From IMG/VR virus record IMGVR_UViG_3300044837_000056, positions 1-48,436 of that record: a stretch of 48,436 bases of DNA; one strand, written 5' to 3'. Made by a program: the position numbers and the translations under genes. The notes beneath the pieces are model-generated. The model did not search any database and had not been told where the DNA came from. It saw only the letters and a list, made by a program, of their open reading frames with translations. Below are positions 16,414 to 25,242 of this stretch, piece by piece. Source of the DNA: a virus. The first letter of the stretch is position 1; each line of letters opens with the position of its first letter.

Positions 16414-17673
16414 TTAGTAGCCAGACGGAATCGCCAAGCTGGAGATGAAGGCATTCCGACGTGGGTTCTTGCAGACAACGTTGCCCATCCAGATCATCGC
16501 GGACCACTGCGAGGACGCAGGAGCGCCCGACGCACCGTAAATCTGGAATACGCGCTGATCGCCAACCGTGTAGAAGTCCAGAGGCTGAACTTCCGTGCGG
16601 TACCAGGTGCTGAAGTCCAGCAAGTCAATACGACCGGGGATAGCCTTGAGATTGGTAAGCATCTCAATGCCGCCGATGGTCTCAACCTGCTGTGCCGGGA
16701 GCATGTCGCGCGAAGTTGCATTCCCAGCCTGAATCAACTGGGTCACAACAATGCCCGTATTTTCCCAGGCGGTGCGCTGGTCAAGGCCAAGGTGCGCCTT
16801 AACCCCGCTACCGGGCTTGGTATCCACACCACTTGCCAGCTTCAACTGAGCCAGCAAGAGACGCGCAAGCGCGGGAGTCAACGTGGTCGATCCAGCATTC
16901 ACGTTCGGGGTGGTAAACGCACCGGGGTAGGTGGTACGAGAAACGCCCGTCATGTAGTTGCCGGTGGTTGCAGCCGACTGATAAGCGAGGATTCCGGCAA
17001 GGCCAGAGTTCGCAGTGCCCGCAGACTGGTTCTCCAAGAGAACGCCGTTCGCTACCGGGAGGGTAGGAGGATTGGCGCTCAGATAGAGAGCCTTCTGGGT
17101 GTTGTCCACACCAAGAATGGTGATGGTCTCGGTGATCGCCGTGCCAACGCCACCAGCATAGTAGTCAACGTCCATACCGGCATAGAACCGGGCAGCATTG
17201 TCAACGAAGATGATGTGGTTGGTATTGTCGAAGGATGTTACGGTGCCCAGCGTGTTTGCGCCGTCACCAACTGAAACCAGTGAGTCAAGGTTGAAGGCTC
17301 CAATAGCTGCCTGAGTCTTCAGAACCTTAGTCATGTAATTGACAACCGACTTCTCGCGGTCGTTGGTCGCAATCTTGGCGAGTTCTGTCCACTCAAACGC
17401 ATTCGCAAACGCGAAGGGTGCGATGGTGCCAAAGGCGAACTGCGGTGCACCACCACGGCCAAGGTCGTCGCCGTCAAGAGTTACCTGGCGAGACTTGCCA
17501 CCGGGGTACACGTCGAACACGACGCGCTCCGGGCGGGTGGAAACGGTGTCTTTCTGCTGAGCCTTAATCTCTTTCCAGAGAACAGAATCAAGCGCGTACA
17601 GCTCCTCAAGATCAGATCCATTGACCTTCTCAAGTTGAGCCGCGAGGATTGCATTATTATTGCCGACTGGCAT
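16414..17673 (-). CDS. Major capsid (coat) protein, P22-like size (419 aa)
   Basis: ATG at 17673 is preceded by GAGG. At 419 residues it matches P22-type coat proteins (430). It has an N-terminal helix region (LEKVNGSDLEELYALDSVLWKEIKA), an extended-loop/spine region around FDVYPGGKSRQVTLDGDD, and a beta-rich insertion near residues 125-205 that could correspond to an I-domain. The C-terminal half continues with TPALARLLLAQLKLASGV. It lies directly after the scaffold gene and before a strong terminator, as expected for the most abundant virion protein. No protease gene is present, consistent with an uncleaved coat. Confidence 0.85.
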   Translation of the reverse strand: MPVGNNNAILAAQLEKVNGSDLEELYALDSVLWKEIKAQQKDTVSTRPERVVFDVYPGGKSRQVTLDGDDLGRGGAPQFAFGTIAPFAFANAFEWTELAKIATNDREKSVVNYMTKVLKTQAAIGAFNLDSLVSVGDGANTLGTVTSFDNTNHIIFVDNAARFYAGMDVDYYAGGVGTAITETITILGVDNTQKALYLSANPPTLPVANGVLLENQSAGTANSGLAGILAYQSAATTGNYMTGVSRTTYPGAFTTPNVNAGSTTLTPALARLLLAQLKLASGVDTKPGSGVKAHLGLDQRTAWENTGIVVTQLIQAGNATSRDMLPAQQVETIGGIEMLTNLKAIPGRIDLLDFSTWYRTEVQPLDFYTVGDQRVFQIYGASGAPASSQWSAMIWMGNVVCKNPRRNAFISSLAIPSGY

Positions 17674-17832
17674 GGGAAAACCTCAGAGTGAGTTCGCTCT
17701 GGTCTCCCTTTCGCCTTTCGGCCTGCTTGGGTTTTGCAGCGTTGGGACTAGTTCGCGTTACTGATGCCTTACCCATTGAAGCTCCCGCTTAGCGTCCGGG
17801 CGACGTGGTTGGGTTCGGCGGTACTTCTAAAC

Positions 17833-18975
17833 TTAGCGACCGAGGATGCGGTCGAAAATGGCGTCTCGTGGATCAACCCTGCCCGTTGGTTTGGCGGGTG
17901 TCTTCTGTGCGACAGGCTTTGCAGCTTCAGCGGCCTTCGGAACTCCCGGATTGCCGAAGATCGTTCTGCCTACCTTCGGTGCTATCTCAGTGATGGCTGC
18001 AGTCTCACGGCTCTTGATGAGCTTTGCCGCGCCAGCCTTGTCCTTGCGAGAAAGTAAGGCCTGTACGGACTTCTTGAATCCCTCATCGGCGTGTAAGCGC
18101 TGCAGCACTTGGCTGCGCACGGTGTTGATGGCTAATTCCTTGGCGTCCGTGTCGTTCGGCCGACGCTTGATGAAGGAATCGAGTTCCTTTGCAATCTGGG
18201 TAGACCGGAAGGATTCGACTTCCTTTTCAACTTCACCCTCAAACGCCCGTTGCTCGCGGGTGTTCAGTTCCTGCTCGCGTGCAGCGTACTTATCCGGTGC
18301 TCCCTTGACTTCAGCCTTCGGTGCCTGCGCTTTGACCTGAAAGCCATTCGCCCACTCTTTTAGCTGGCCGACCATCTTGGTGGCATCTTCGATCTTGCCA
18401 AACTCCAGCATCATGCCCATCTTTTCGAGGAACATGGGAACGCCGTTCTGCTGAATCGTTGCAGCCATCACGCCAGAGACGTGTGCAGTCCAGCCCTCAG
18501 GGTCGGACTTCTGCCATTGCTGATCCATCACAGGCCCGAGCTTGGAGATTGTCTCAGGCGGTAAATCTGTTATCAGATCGGGTGAAGCGTTCGCGATCCT
18601 TTCGGACAGTGCATCAAGCTCTGCGGCCTTGCCCTGCATCTCGCCTAGCGTAGTTGTCAGGCCTTCGCGCCCGCCATGCTCCTCAAGGAACGCGGTAAGC
18701 TCATTGACTTGCTTGATGCCTTCGGGGAACTTCTCCTTATAGGCGTTGCGCTCAAACCATGCATCTTTAGCGGCCTTGCCTGCTGGAGTCTTGAAGAACT
18801 CCTTCAGCTCTGCTGGAACCTTGCGCCAGTCGCCTGCTACTTCTTCCTTTGGCTCAGGAACGGCCGAGGGATCAACCACATCAGCCGGTGTGCCATCTAA
18901 GCCCTCATTTGCTACGTCGTCTGCGATTACTTCAAGTTCGGGAGCGTCGAGTACGGCTCCTAGCTCTTCTGGCAT
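17833..18975 (-). CDS. Scaffolding protein (380 aa)
   Basis: I start at ATG 18975 (MPEELGAVL), which overlaps the TAA of the small upstream gene and has AAGGAG upstream; an upstream in-frame extension is unsupported. The protein is highly charged and helical: an acidic N-terminal ~55 residues, coiled-coil stretches (~85-130 and 230-300), and a basic C-terminus with TGRVDPRDAIFDRILGR that could form the coat-binding helix-turn-helix. Composition and location between portal and coat are those of phage scaffolds. Confidence 0.8.
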   Translation of the reverse strand: MPEELGAVLDAPELEVIADDVANEGLDGTPADVVDPSAVPEPKEEVAGDWRKVPAELKEFFKTPAGKAAKDAWFERNAYKEKFPEGIKQVNELTAFLEEHGGREGLTTTLGEMQGKAAELDALSERIANASPDLITDLPPETISKLGPVMDQQWQKSDPEGWTAHVSGVMAATIQQNGVPMFLEKMGMMLEFGKIEDATKMVGQLKEWANGFQVKAQAPKAEVKGAPDKYAAREQELNTREQRAFEGEVEKEVESFRSTQIAKELDSFIKRRPNDTDAKELAINTVRSQVLQRLHADEGFKKSVQALLSRKDKAGAAKLIKSRETAAITEIAPKVGRTIFGNPGVPKAAEAAKPVAQKTPAKPTGRVDPRDAIFDRILGR

Positions 18976-19142
18976 TAGTTCTCCTTGCGACTGAGCGCTT
19001 GGGTTATGAGGGATAACGCCTCTTGCAGCTTGAGGCTCATGTCGATCAAATCTTGGCGACTCACTGGTTCGCGCTGTGTGCAATCAACAGAAATACTCCG
19101 ACCACGGCCCACACCAACGCCTTCAAGGTTGATTATCGACAT
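18975..19142 (-). CDS. Small head-block protein (55 aa)
   Basis: ATG at 19142 has AAGGAGATTT directly upstream; the TAA overlaps the scaffold start (TAATG). The product is MSIINLEGVG, then a short loop, then a helix (LIDMSLKLQEALSLITQAL). It is a single small domain of unknown role, translationally coupled to the scaffold. Confidence 0.7.
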   Translation of the reverse strand: MSIINLEGVGVGRGRSISVDCTQREPVSRQDLIDMSLKLQEALSLITQALSRKEN

Positions 19143-19150
19143 AAATCTCC

Positions 19151-19426
19151 TTACTGCTCGAACAGAATGTCGATTGCCTGCGTGGCCGTGCCGAACAAGA
19201 AATATTTGGACAGTTGGATATTTGCCCTGTCAGGGCTGGAGATGGTAAGAGTGCTTCCAGCAGCGCCTGCAGCAGTCAACTGAATGCCCTTAGTTGCGCT
19301 AACGGTGCTATCTCCAACTCGGCATACAGCCGCCGCATTGTTCTGAAACACGACTGTAGACGCAGAGAAGGACAAGGCTGTTACCTGAGTCGCACCTGCG
19401 CCAAGAGTTACCTGCAATAGTGGCAT
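19151..19426 (-). CDS. Small beta-rich structural protein (91 aa)
   Basis: ATG at 19426 follows the TAA of the upstream gene by zero bases, with AAGGAG upstream. It is Ala/Thr/Ser-rich and entirely beta in appearance (LLQVTLGAGATQVTALSFSAS), resembling small capsid-decoration or spike-stalk domains. It lies between portal and scaffold, a place where decoration proteins occur. Inferred. Confidence 0.7.
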   Translation of the reverse strand: MPLLQVTLGAGATQVTALSFSASTVVFQNNAAAVCRVGDSTVSATKGIQLTAAGAAGSTLTISSPDRANIQLSKYFLFGTATQAIDILFEQ

Positions 19427-19591
19427 TTATTTCTCCTTTTCCCTTTGGGACGCATGGAACGGGCAATCACAGTTGGCGGTGTTCCACTCTTGCACCTGCT
19501 CATCAGTCCAATCGTTGGGAAAGGTTCTCCCTATGCCCTGGTAATATCCATCTCCGGCGAAGGTTTGAACTTCCGTAGGTTGCCCCATCAT
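19427..19591 (-). CDS. Small Cys-containing protein after portal (54 aa)
   Basis: ATG at 19591 overlaps the portal TGA (ATGA). The product ends CDCPFHASQREKEK, a compact Cys-x-Cys-x3-His cluster that may bind metal. Its middle is acidic and aromatic (FPNDWTDEQVQEWNTANC). Function unknown. Confidence 0.7.
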   Translation of the reverse strand: MMGQPTEVQTFAGDGYYQGIGRTFPNDWTDEQVQEWNTANCDCPFHASQREKEK

Positions 19592-21876
19592 TTCGGCTCC
19601 TTGGCGTTACTCTTCTTCGCCTCAAGCTGCTGTTCTGGCGTCAATGGCTGCTGTATCGGTGTTGCCTGCTCTTTCGCGGCAAGCACTGACTTATGCGTTG
19701 CGCTTGCAGCCTTGTCCTGCGTATCCGCTGCGGTGTTCTGCTCTTCCAATACGTTTGAGGCTTCAATCTCTGCCGGCGAAACCGTTATGCCGTCCTTGGC
19801 TAGCAACTGGCTGATTGCGTTCGGGTCGGTGATCGCACCAGTGAGTGAAATCTTCGGTGGTTCAAACTGCGGTGCGGGTGCATTGGCTTGGATCGCCTGC
19901 TCATGTAGGTCAAGGTGCAGGTTGACGTTATCCACGCCCTGCTGGTTGCCCTTCTGTATCTCTTCAAAGCACTGGTTTGAGGACAGCCACTCAATGCCGT
20001 AGTCGAGCTCGAACTGGTTATAGTCACGCTTGCCGATCGGTACGGAAGAGGTAAGCGGTATGGGTGGCGGTGGTTGGCCGGCGAGTTGTGCCTGCTGCAC
20101 CGCCTGCTGCCATTGCGGGATCTTAGTTTGATCCGGTACTGGCGGTTCCTTCAACATCTGCTCGATTTCACGCAGCTGCTTATCTCGCGCATCAGCCTGT
20201 GGGATGTAAAGATTCTCCAAGCCCGAGTACTGCTTCACTAGCTTCAGGTTTGCAGGATGGAAGACAATAGCCTGCCCTTGCTCGCCTTGGCCCAACTGCG
20301 TCAATACGTTCTGCAGACTTGCTCTTTGATCTGCCTGCGTCTCGGGGAAGCTTGAGTCCTGATTCGGGTAGCAGCCCCATGTGCCATCAAGAATTGCTGC
20401 AGGGTTGAACTGCTCTTGCCCCGCTGAGCCCTTGACTGCAATCATTGGCCTGTCCTGCACCAGCTTGGCCGCTTCGATGATTGCCAACTCGTACGTGCCA
20501 GCAAACAGCCACTGCACTCCACCCCACGCTGGGGATAGCTGGCCCTTGGCTTGATCTGACAGCATCTTCTGGCCCTGTGCCGTCTCTGAGTGTGGATCGC
20601 CTTCACCTGAGAGCGAGGGGAGGTCGCCAGTAATGAACTGTGCCAACGCTAAGAGTCTGTCGATGTTGTTGACTAGCTCGGTCGGAAGCTGGGCTACCTC
20701 TTCCTGCATTACCAAGTCGTTGATGCTGGCGCCATTCGGTACGGTGATCTGATGAATAACGCCAGGTGCTGACCGTTGCTCTGACAATGCCTCTGAATCA
20801 ACTGTGTCAGTAACCCACGTCGCAGGGATGCTGAAATCAAAGTGCTCTCTCAGCATGTTCAGCGCATCATTGAATGCCTGCTGAATCGGTACCAGATCAT
20901 GCAAGAGTGAAGGCCGGTTAGCTCCCTGTCCGGGTGCGGGCCACTCAACCTTCAATGCTTGTTCCATCGACTGCGGTATGCACTCCACAGCCTTGCCGCT
21001 AATCATCGTGACGTGTACGCCGTCAGGGTAGAGAGAGGTCAACTCCGCTCTTACAGCCTCTGGCGCCTTACGATACCGGCTTGGCCGTACCCATGCATGA
21101 TGCTCAGTCGTCAGATTCTTTAGCGCATCGGATGAACCGTTCGCACCCTTGCGATTAGCCAGGATGCCAAGCCTTGCATACCGCTCATAGGCTTGCTCGC
21201 CGTTGTCTTGCTCGCCCTTGATGTCATCAGCAAAGTCTGGGTACTGGTCCTTCGCTTCCCACAGGTCTACTTCTTCAGACAGCACACAATAGCCCCAGCG
21301 CTCCATCTTGCGAGCATAGATTGGGACTTTCGACTCCAGAACGCCATGAACCGTAATCCTTAGCTGGCCCTTCTTGTCTACCCATGTTCGGGTAATCGTG
21401 CGGCCATCCGTGCAGAAGGTAGCAGCTACTTCAGCCTGCCGGTCCTTCATGTGAACTAGACGGTCTACCCTGTGCCGCATCTTTTCCGCATAGCTCGCAG
21501 AGGTTACGTCTACTGACCTTTGCAGGTCATCCGGTACGAAGTTGATACCCGGAGGGTTCTGGCTAAGGATCGAGACAAACGAACGCCAGTGCGGCGTGTA
21601 GATGTTGTACACATCCATGAAGCGTGGGAGTTCTTGGCCGCTAGCTTCTGGTGGGCAGTAGGTGCCGTCTTTCTCGTTGTACCAGAGGTACTGATGGCCA
21701 TTGCGGAAGTTTCTCTGCTGCCATGCCTTGCGGACTTCAGAGCGGCGCGAGGTTAGATCCTCTTTGAGTACGCCGTTGACGAGGTTCTCTAGCGCAGTGC
21801 GGCCTTCGTCAGATAGCTGAGGCGCTTGCTGAGGGTATTGCTCTTGAACATCAGGCAGTGCTGGTGTAATGCTCAA
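19588..21876 (-). CDS. Portal protein, P22-like size (762 aa)
   Basis: The TTG at 21876 overlaps the TGA of the previous gene, with GGGTAA upstream. The 762-residue length is close to P22-type portals (725). Recognisable portal features are the N-terminal wing region (WQQRNFRNGHQYLWYNEKDG, PHWRSFVSILSQNPP), the mid-protein LHDLVPIQQAFNDALNMLREHFD helix, and LSGEGDPHSETAQGQKML, a conserved crown/stem loop. The C-terminal ~150 residues are Gln/Ala-rich and helical, like a barrel. Part of its 5' coding sequence is duplicated in the gene just upstream (see 21968-22017). Confidence 0.87.
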   Translation of the reverse strand: MSITPALPDVQEQYPQQAPQLSDEGRTALENLVNGVLKEDLTSRRSEVRKAWQQRNFRNGHQYLWYNEKDGTYCPPEASGQELPRFMDVYNIYTPHWRSFVSILSQNPPGINFVPDDLQRSVDVTSASYAEKMRHRVDRLVHMKDRQAEVAATFCTDGRTITRTWVDKKGQLRITVHGVLESKVPIYARKMERWGYCVLSEEVDLWEAKDQYPDFADDIKGEQDNGEQAYERYARLGILANRKGANGSSDALKNLTTEHHAWVRPSRYRKAPEAVRAELTSLYPDGVHVTMISGKAVECIPQSMEQALKVEWPAPGQGANRPSLLHDLVPIQQAFNDALNMLREHFDFSIPATWVTDTVDSEALSEQRSAPGVIHQITVPNGASINDLVMQEEVAQLPTELVNNIDRLLALAQFITGDLPSLSGEGDPHSETAQGQKMLSDQAKGQLSPAWGGVQWLFAGTYELAIIEAAKLVQDRPMIAVKGSAGQEQFNPAAILDGTWGCYPNQDSSFPETQADQRASLQNVLTQLGQGEQGQAIVFHPANLKLVKQYSGLENLYIPQADARDKQLREIEQMLKEPPVPDQTKIPQWQQAVQQAQLAGQPPPPIPLTSSVPIGKRDYNQFELDYGIEWLSSNQCFEEIQKGNQQGVDNVNLHLDLHEQAIQANAPAPQFEPPKISLTGAITDPNAISQLLAKDGITVSPAEIEASNVLEEQNTAADTQDKAASATHKSVLAAKEQATPIQQPLTPEQQLEAKKSNAKEPK
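21666..21721. repeat. Portal-internal donor segment of a 50-bp duplication
   Basis: These 56 bases of the portal gene equal 21968-22017 except for a 6-base (two-codon, Asn-Gly) stretch missing from the other copy. Both copies lie on the same strand about 300 bp apart. Confidence 0.9.
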
Positions 21877-22121
21877 TCGAGCTTACCCGGATATCTAGCT
21901 CGCATGACGTTGGCAATACCCTCCGCATCTCCACCGGTAAGGACGCGGAAGCGATAGACATTCGTATCGTCTTTCTCGTTGTACCAGAGGTACTGATGGC
22001 GGAAGTTTCTCTGCTGCGTATCGTCAATGGGAAAATTCGGGTTGTCGGCCATTACCTTGCGCACCTTCTCCAACTGATTTGCCAACTCCAACCGATTAGC
22101 CAATCTCTCTGCGTTCGTCAC
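21873..22121 (-). CDS. Small protein carrying an inserted portal fragment (82 aa)
   Basis: The GTG at 22121 overlaps the TGA upstream (GTGA), and the stop overlaps the portal start. The ends look like an independent protein: a helical N-terminus MTNAERLANRLELANQLEKV and a C-terminus VLTGGDAEGIANVMRARYPG. Residues ~36-50 (QQRNFRHQYLWYNEK) are a near copy of portal residues. At the DNA level this insert is 45 bp bounded by 9-bp direct repeats (CGTATCGTC on the plus strand at 21963-21971 and 22017-22025). The reading frame survives. Original function unknown. Confidence 0.72.
   Translation of the reverse strand: MTNAERLANRLELANQLEKVRKVMADNPNFPIDDTQQRNFRHQYLWYNEKDDTNVYRFRVLTGGDAEGIANVMRARYPGKLD
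21963..22025. repeat. 45-bp portal-derived insertion flanked by 9-bp direct repeats
   Basis: CGTATCGTC occurs at both edges (21963-21971, 22017-22025). The interval between equals a portal-gene segment minus 6 bases. It looks like a templated insertion or template switch and adds 18 codons in frame. Confidence 0.85.
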
Positions 22122-22366
22122 TCAGCCACCGGCATATCTTCATTCCATGACCGCATCTTTACTCCACCAACTCCTGCAGGCTTAGGCTGGGCCGCTACTG
22201 CTTCAGCTATGACAGCCTTGCGGCGCTCTAGGACGGTGATGCGCTCTTCGGCCTTGTCGTGCCTCTTGATTGACGCCGTAATGGCGGACGTGAGAACGCA
22301 ATTCCACGCCCCGAGAGCGACAATGACGCAAATAGTCACGCCGAGCAATACGCCTAAGAGTTCCAT
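22118..22366 (-). CDS. Small membrane-anchored coiled-coil protein (82 aa)
   Basis: The ATG at 22366 shares a base with the upstream TGA (TGATG). Residues ~3-27 are one transmembrane segment (LLGVLLGVTICVIVALGAW), followed by a charged helix (RHDKAEERITVLERRKAV) and a Pro-containing tail. Membrane proteins are unusual between terminase and portal; it might be part of a lysis or exclusion function. Unknown. Confidence 0.65.
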   Translation of the reverse strand: MELLGVLLGVTICVIVALGAWNCVLTSAITASIKRHDKAEERITVLERRKAVIAEAVAAQPKPAGVGGVKMRSWNEDMPVAE

Positions 22367-22560
22367 CAATCCGCCGCCCCGAATGAAATCAGCTCATCAC
22401 CCTCTTGGATTCCCTCGGGGAGATGGTCAAAGATCACCCTTTTCCCTTCGATGGCAACGACTAGCGCCGATCCTTCGCTTATTTCGTCGCCGCGCTTGAA
22501 ATGCATTCGTGTGCCAATCGTGACTTGCCGCTTCGGGTTAGGAAGTTCAATAAAATCCAT
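22366..22560 (-). CDS. Small beta-barrel-like protein (64 aa)
   Basis: ATG at 22560, a few bases after the large terminase stop. The sequence (TIGTRMHFKRGDEISEGSALVVAIEGKRVIFDHLPEGIQEGD) has the alternating strands and Gly turns of a small SH3/OB-like barrel. It has no recognised family and is coupled to the downstream membrane-protein gene by TGATG. Confidence 0.66.
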   Translation of the reverse strand: MDFIELPNPKRQVTIGTRMHFKRGDEISEGSALVVAIEGKRVIFDHLPEGIQEGDELISFGAAD

Positions 22561-22564
22561 AATC

Positions 22565-24145
22565 TCACCGACCCGAATAGCGGGTTTTGCCCTTTCTCTC
22601 TGAAAGCATCTTCATGTGAACCATGTGCGCTACGGTTGTGTTAGGTGCAGCGGCTACGGCTTCTGCCATAACAATGTTGAACGGCTTCTTCTTGCTCCAG
22701 TCCCAGTTATGCAGGCCCATCGTCAGGGCATCGTAGAAATCGTCTGCCTTGTTCACGCCTTCAATCTTCATGACATCTTCAAGTTCGTCCTCATCCCGTA
22801 TGAGCTGGGGTATCGATTCAATCAGCCCGGTGCAGCCCGCGAGAACTACTAACTCATCGTTCTGCAACTTCTCGTACAGCAGTGCGGCCTTCTTGATGCG
22901 AGAGCCAGGGCTTGCATCGTTGGGCGTAAGCTGAGGGAGGCCTAGCGAGCGCAAACGCTTCCCGATCCGTTCAGCAATCGATAGCTTTTCTTTCTTCTCT
23001 GACGATCTGGAGAACTTTTCGTGCGAGAAGAAGATTGAGGCTAACTTGGTTGCATCCTTGGGGCCGTAAGGCAGACCAAGGTTGTTCAGGCGGTGCGTGT
23101 TGGGAACGGTCTCGCGACTCGTCTTCCCCTTGTCCGCGTACTCGCGATATACCACACACTTCTCGCGATACTCCCCGCCAGCGGTTCTGCATAGCGCCAG
23201 CGTGAACCATAATTCAATGTTCCAGTGAGCACGGCCATAGTCCCAGCCCATCCAACGCGATTGCCACGGTTGCCAGATGATCTGCGTTGAGTCTTTGGCG
23301 AGGTCGATTACATGCCGCGACTCATCCCACACATCAAAGAACTGCCCAACTGAAGTATCCAGCTCGCCCTTGAGAAACTTGCTTCTTAGCGGCTCGGGTA
23401 GTCTTTGCAGCTTAGATAGCTGGTCCGGGTCGCGGGCCAGCAGGAAAGGGTTGTCCAGAATGGTCGAATGGACATAATCCCAATCGTCAGGGTTGTAAAT
23501 CAGCCGGTATCCGCTCGGCTCCTGTGAGTCTGGTATCCAGTATCTTCCGCTCTTGTCCCTTACTGCGTCGTCGGGTGGATCGTAAGGCTTCTTATCGACA
23601 AACTGTGCCTTATAGAAGGCCCAGAACGCTCCGACCGGGTTCGTACACCCAAGCATGACCGGAACTGGCATGTCGCCGTTGCTATCCGCCTTGCACTCTC
23701 GGTTGATACGGTTACGAGACTGGAGGAATTGCCATGCTGAGCCCGCAAACTGTCCGCACTCGTCAAGGATGATGACCGGGAACGCAGCCGAGAGATACTG
23801 CTGCAGATCCTTCTCTGAGTTGTTCGGTAGATGCCCAAAGAACAGCTTAGAGCCATTGTGATGCAGTGTTGCAATCTTGTCTTGCTCGTTCCAGTGATAC
23901 AGCTCCTCGGGAACGAACTCTTTCCAATCGAGAATTGAGGACTTCTTTAGGTCGGTAAGCTGGCGGCGGATAAACAGGACCGCGATGCCAGGGTACCGCA
24001 GCATGTACTCCAAACCCTCCATTAGTGCGTCGGAGGACTTGGAAGAGCCTGTACCGCCAACCCGTAAGCGATTCGTAGCCTTAGAGCGGCGTATCAGTTC
24101 ATTCTTTGGAGTTGGCGTCCAATGCTTAGCGAGGTCGAATACCAA
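22565..24145 (-). CDS. terL: Terminase large subunit
   Basis: This is the ATPase-nuclease motor that pumps DNA into the prohead. The TTG at 24145 starts 2 bases after the small-subunit stop, with GGGGAA as ribosome-binding site. Walker A is GGTGSSKS (residues 30-37) and Walker B is VIILDECG (Asp128-Glu129). The coupling motif is MLGCTNP near 170. The RNase-H-like nuclease domain begins GWDYGRAHW (~295) and has a late acidic motif KADDFYDALTMG near 490. The 526-residue length is normal. A headful (pac) mechanism is inferred from the Sf6-type small subunit and the circular assembly. Confidence 0.95.
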   Translation of the reverse strand: MVFDLAKHWTPTPKNELIRRSKATNRLRVGGTGSSKSSDALMEGLEYMLRYPGIAVLFIRRQLTDLKKSSILDWKEFVPEELYHWNEQDKIATLHHNGSKLFFGHLPNNSEKDLQQYLSAAFPVIILDECGQFAGSAWQFLQSRNRINRECKADSNGDMPVPVMLGCTNPVGAFWAFYKAQFVDKKPYDPPDDAVRDKSGRYWIPDSQEPSGYRLIYNPDDWDYVHSTILDNPFLLARDPDQLSKLQRLPEPLRSKFLKGELDTSVGQFFDVWDESRHVIDLAKDSTQIIWQPWQSRWMGWDYGRAHWNIELWFTLALCRTAGGEYREKCVVYREYADKGKTSRETVPNTHRLNNLGLPYGPKDATKLASIFFSHEKFSRSSEKKEKLSIAERIGKRLRSLGLPQLTPNDASPGSRIKKAALLYEKLQNDELVVLAGCTGLIESIPQLIRDEDELEDVMKIEGVNKADDFYDALTMGLHNWDWSKKKPFNIVMAEAVAAAPNTTVAHMVHMKMLSERKGKTRYSGR

Positions 24146-24147
24146 CG

Positions 24148-24594
24148 CTATTCCCCAAAGTCGGGCGTTATGTCAGTGGCGCTTCTCTCTGTCGCAATCC
24201 GTTCAGGGACGAGGATGCTCTTGATGCCAACCTCTCCCCCGAGGTTCATATCCAACTTGTCACCATACTTCTTGGGAACCAGCTTTGCTAGCAGCCATTT
24301 GCGCGTATCTGTCTGCAACTTGGCTCGCTGTACTGCTACGCCATTCGGCATCTGCAATTCGCCTGAAACGTCATTGCTCTTATCGTCGGCAATTTCTAAT
24401 ATTTCATCGGCTAGCGCTTCCAGTTGATCTTCCTTCGCGCGCGCGTACTGGTCCGAGAAGTCTTTGTGTTCGCGTAACCATTTGAATATTGTGGACTTAG
24501 CAGGCATTCCTTCTGCCTTGCAAATTGTTCGGATGCTCTCACCTTCGGCTACGAGTTCGCATATCGCGTCTGCTAGTTCGGGTGAGTATTCCAT
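24148..24594 (-). CDS. terS: Terminase small subunit (Sf6-type)
   Basis: ATG at 24594 with GGAAG upstream. Residues 1-50 form a helix-turn-helix (LADAICELVAEGESIRTICKA... STIFKWLREHKDF). The pattern YARAKEDQLEALADEILEIADD that follows is characteristic of Sf6 gp1-like small terminases. The downstream part (MPNGVAVQRAKLQTDTRKWLLAKLVPKKYGDK) is also typical of this family. It binds the pac site and feeds DNA to TerL. It is immediately upstream of terL. Confidence 0.93.
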   Translation of the reverse strand: MEYSPELADAICELVAEGESIRTICKAEGMPAKSTIFKWLREHKDFSDQYARAKEDQLEALADEILEIADDKSNDVSGELQMPNGVAVQRAKLQTDTRKWLLAKLVPKKYGDKLDMNLGGEVGIKSILVPERIATERSATDITPDFGE

Positions 24595-24658
24595 GTCTTC
24601 CGTTTCAATTCAGGAGGTTCCAGCCTGTGTCAACTTAGGCGACAGGCCAGAAGGTTTC

Positions 24659-24916
24659 TTAGACAGTTGGTTCGACAGGAGGTGCCGGCGTAAGAGCTGC
24701 GGTATTCGCTTCAACCTGTGCGGTCTCGGCTTCAATCACTGCCTCAGCGGCAACAACGTCGGCGAGGTTTGCGGTTGCGTTGGTTGTGGCTACGGTGTTG
24801 GCATCGACAGCCACTTTGAGGGCTGCTACATCTTCTGAGAGTTTGGACATTAGTTTCTCCATTCGGACTAGGATTAGGATGAAAAACAAAAGGATGAGAA
24901 AGAGGAGTGCGAGCAT
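24659..24916 (-). CDS. Membrane-anchored coiled-coil protein (85 aa)
   Basis: ATG at 24916 has a perfect AGGAGG five bases upstream, so the hydrophobic N-terminus (MLALLFLILLFFILILV) is real. A second start at 24850 (MSKLSED, GGAG upstream) would give a soluble 62-residue form, a possible dual-start pair. The soluble part is an Ala/Val/Thr-rich heptad coil. N-terminal-anchor proteins like this occur among spanin- or holin-associated genes; the role is inferred from the adjacent lysis-like genes. Confidence 0.7.
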   Translation of the reverse strand: MLALLFLILLFFILILVRMEKLMSKLSEDVAALKVAVDANTVATTNATANLADVVAAEAVIEAETAQVEANTAALTPAPPVEPTV

Positions 24917-24924
24917 CTAGCCTC

Positions 24925-25242
24925 CTACTTGTGAAGGGTTATGTACCAACCCACAAGAATTACGACGGCAGCAAGGAAGCCCGAGGCGTATACGATCTTG
25001 TCCCCGAGTGATTGAACCTTGTCCGATAGCTTGTCTACAGCACCAGGCTGGCCCTCTGAGCCATAGAGCTTATCCAGCTTGACGCCGTTAGAGATGGATT
25101 GCACCGAGAGAGCCTGAAGCGTGCTCTTGTTTTCATTGTGGTGCTTGTCCAGAATGGTGGCCACTTCACTCTTGTGGGCAGAGAAGCGATTCTCCCAGTC
25201 GGCCCTTACTTGCTCAAAGAACTCATGGCCGGGGAACGTCAC
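24925..25242 (-). CDS. Coiled-coil protein with C-terminal membrane anchor, XhlA-like (105 aa)
   Basis: GTG at 25242 follows the lipoprotein stop directly. Residues 1-80 are a charged helical/coiled-coil region (ENRFSAHKSEVATILDKHH...DKLSDKVQSLGDKI), then one transmembrane helix (YASGFLAAVVILVGWYI) and a short LHK tail. This topology matches XhlA-type holin-associated proteins and some holins. Its neighbours support a lysis role. Confidence 0.66.
   Translation of the reverse strand: MTFPGHEFFEQVRADWENRFSAHKSEVATILDKHHNENKSTLQALSVQSISNGVKLDKLYGSEGQPGAVDKLSDKVQSLGDKIVYASGFLAAVVILVGWYITLHK

Noticed and set aside
24600-24658. Terminator between the 85-aa gene and terS
   Set aside because: A GCCTGT/ACAGGC pairing exists but there is no U-tract on either strand.
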